Positions 5,562 through 6,459 of a stretch of 6,459 nt of DNA are shown here, piece after piece (within the stretch, counting starts at the first letter, position 1; each line of letters begins with the position of its first letter). The notes below the pieces were generated by a model. It made no database searches. It was not told the origin of the DNA and saw nothing but the letters and a program-made list of their open reading frames with translations. This DNA is from Demequinaceae bacterium UBA4004 (GTDB lineage: Bacteria > Actinomycetota > Actinomycetes > Actinomycetales > Demequinaceae). The stretch spans positions 1,976 through 8,434 of the forward strand of contig DGBM01000225.1 in NCBI GenBank assembly GCA_002384765.1, given 5' to 3'. The translations under genes and the position numbers were made by a program.

Positions 5562-6459
5562 CTATTGCCGCGGCTCCCGCCACAACCCCTCCATCGGGAT
5601 CTCCCGTCGCAGGATGCGTGACGCGGCGCGGTGTCCGGAGGACATGGCGGCGGGGACGGTCGCGGGGTCGTCAGTCCAGGTGGCTTCGCCCGCGATGTGG
5701 AGAACGCCGCCGACAGGCGTGGCAAGGTTGTCGTGGTCGGCCGTCGTGGAGCCCACCATCATGTACGCGTACGCACCGTGGGAGAAGGGATCGTCCAGCC
5801 AGTGGGTCAGGTCCACGTGGCTCGGCCGCTCAACGCGGTCGCCGTAGAGGCGTTCCAGCTGCGCGAGAATTGACTCGACGATGCGTTCTTCGTCCCAGTT
5901 CCGTGTGGCAGTCGCAGCGGGTCCCGCGGCAAAGGTCAGGAGCGTCGGTGTGCCATGCAGGGCCGTGAGGTCGTACCAGGAGTGCCACCATCGGCTCTCG
6001 GGTCCCTGCTGCCGGATCGCATAGACATCGTCATCCCAGAACTTGGTCCGGAAGCGCAGGATCACCTTCTCAAAAGCATTCATTCTGAGCCGGCTGAGAG
6101 CGCCTGCGTTGGGTTCGGGCAGTGAAGGTTCAAACGTGAAGTCGCCCGACTGGAGCACACCAACCGGCACCGTCACAACAGCCGTGTCGGCCGCGAAGTC
6201 GCCGTGATCGGTGGTGACGGTGACACCCTCGGCGGACCATCGCACTCGAGAGACGACGTGTTGGAAGCGAACGTCGAGGCCCTGCGCGAGGCATGCGGGA
6301 AGGCGATCGTAGCCGTCGGGGAACACCACCTCGTCGCCGTCGACGACGTCGTCATCGAGACCGTGAGCGGCGAGATCCTCTATCCACGCACCGTATTGTT
6401 CCTCTGATCGGTGTTCCAGGAACTCACGGACGCGCTGGGCGCGAGCGTTGTCCCAGCCC
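5562..6459 (-). CDS. FAD-dependent amine oxidase family protein, partial (C-terminal 298 aa)
   Basis: This is a flavoprotein of the amine/polyamine oxidase family, which oxidises primary or secondary amines with O2 to an aldehyde, H2O2 and an amine. The reading frame stays open to the right edge, so the N-terminal GxGxxG FAD-binding fold (probably about 150 residues) is outside the window. Visible marks, in order, are VVFPDGYDRLPACLAQGL, the second-strand FAD/substrate region AADTAVVTVPVGVL, NAFEKVILRF with the Lys usually found near the flavin (codon 6066-6068), THWLDDPFSHGAYAYMMVG, and the C-terminal FAD-binding block LHIAGEATWTDDPATVPAAMSSGHRAASRIL. The match to the family is clear but the substrate cannot be read from sequence. 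Monoamine oxidase, polyamine oxidase and other FAD-dependent oxidoreductases of this fold are all possible. An internal GTG at 6329 is not the start, because family sequence continues upstream of it. The gene converges on ribA with no evident functional link, though it would need FAD. Confidence 0.88.
   Translation of the reverse strand, partial: GWDNARAQRVREFLEHRSEEQYGAWIEDLAAHGLDDDVVDGDEVVFPDGYDRLPACLAQGLDVRFQHVVSRVRWSAEGVTVTTDHGDFAADTAVVTVPVGVLQSGDFTFEPSLPEPNAGALSRLRMNAFEKVILRFRTKFWDDDVYAIRQQGPESRWWHSWYDLTALHGTPTLLTFAAGPAATATRNWDEERIVESILAQLERLYGDRVERPSHVDLTHWLDDPFSHGAYAYMMVGSTTADHDNLATPVGGVLHIAGEATWTDDPATVPAAMSSGHRAASRILRREIPMEGLWREPRQ

Noticed and set aside
6342..6353. Perfect palindrome GACGACGTCGTC
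   Set aside because: It lies inside the amine oxidase coding sequence and follows from a run of Asp and Val codons.

Overview
The window is high-GC DNA with the codon bias, GTG starts and gene families of an Actinomycetota genome. Taxonomy below phylum cannot be fixed from this sequence alone; a Micrococcales-type organism is my guess. All five full or partial genes on the minus strand and the one gene on the plus strand look intact. I see no tRNA, rRNA, CRISPR array, insertion sequence or phage gene.

Region 1 (about 1-4800, minus strand) is a maltose/maltodextrin-type ABC uptake locus with its own regulator. In transcription order it reads: LacI-family repressor (4623 to 3589), a 378-bp control region, the lipoprotein solute-binding protein malE (3210 to 1963), the permease malF (1876 to 320) and the permease malG (starts at 320 and runs off the left edge). 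malF and malG share one base (stop/start overlap TGATG). malE and malF are separated by 86 bp holding a strong GC hairpin, a layout that fits higher expression of the binding protein than of the membrane subunits. The control region carries a near-perfect 16-bp LacI-family operator (3312-3327) that overlaps a candidate malE -35 element, and a weaker second operator 166 bp upstream. No ATPase gene (malK/msiK) is visible; it may lie beyond the left edge or elsewhere in the genome.

Region 2 (4624-4809) is the divergent intergenic region between the repressor and ribA. It holds a candidate promoter for the repressor and a perfect 7-bp inverted repeat in the repressor leader. No FMN riboswitch was recognised upstream of ribA.

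Region 3 (4810-5514, plus strand) is a stand-alone GTP cyclohydrolase II (ribA), the first step of riboflavin synthesis, with all its zinc and catalytic residues. It converges, 47 bp away, on a FAD-dependent amine oxidase-family gene (minus strand, 5562 to beyond the right edge), whose N-terminal FAD-binding part is outside the window. Neither gene has an evident link to the sugar transporter.

I do not see a new biological system here. The points most worth a second look are the operator pair and its fit to the repressor's recognition helix, the full-length MalF P2 loop in a presumed Gram-positive, the altered ligand-pocket residues of MalE, and the malE-malF hairpin.
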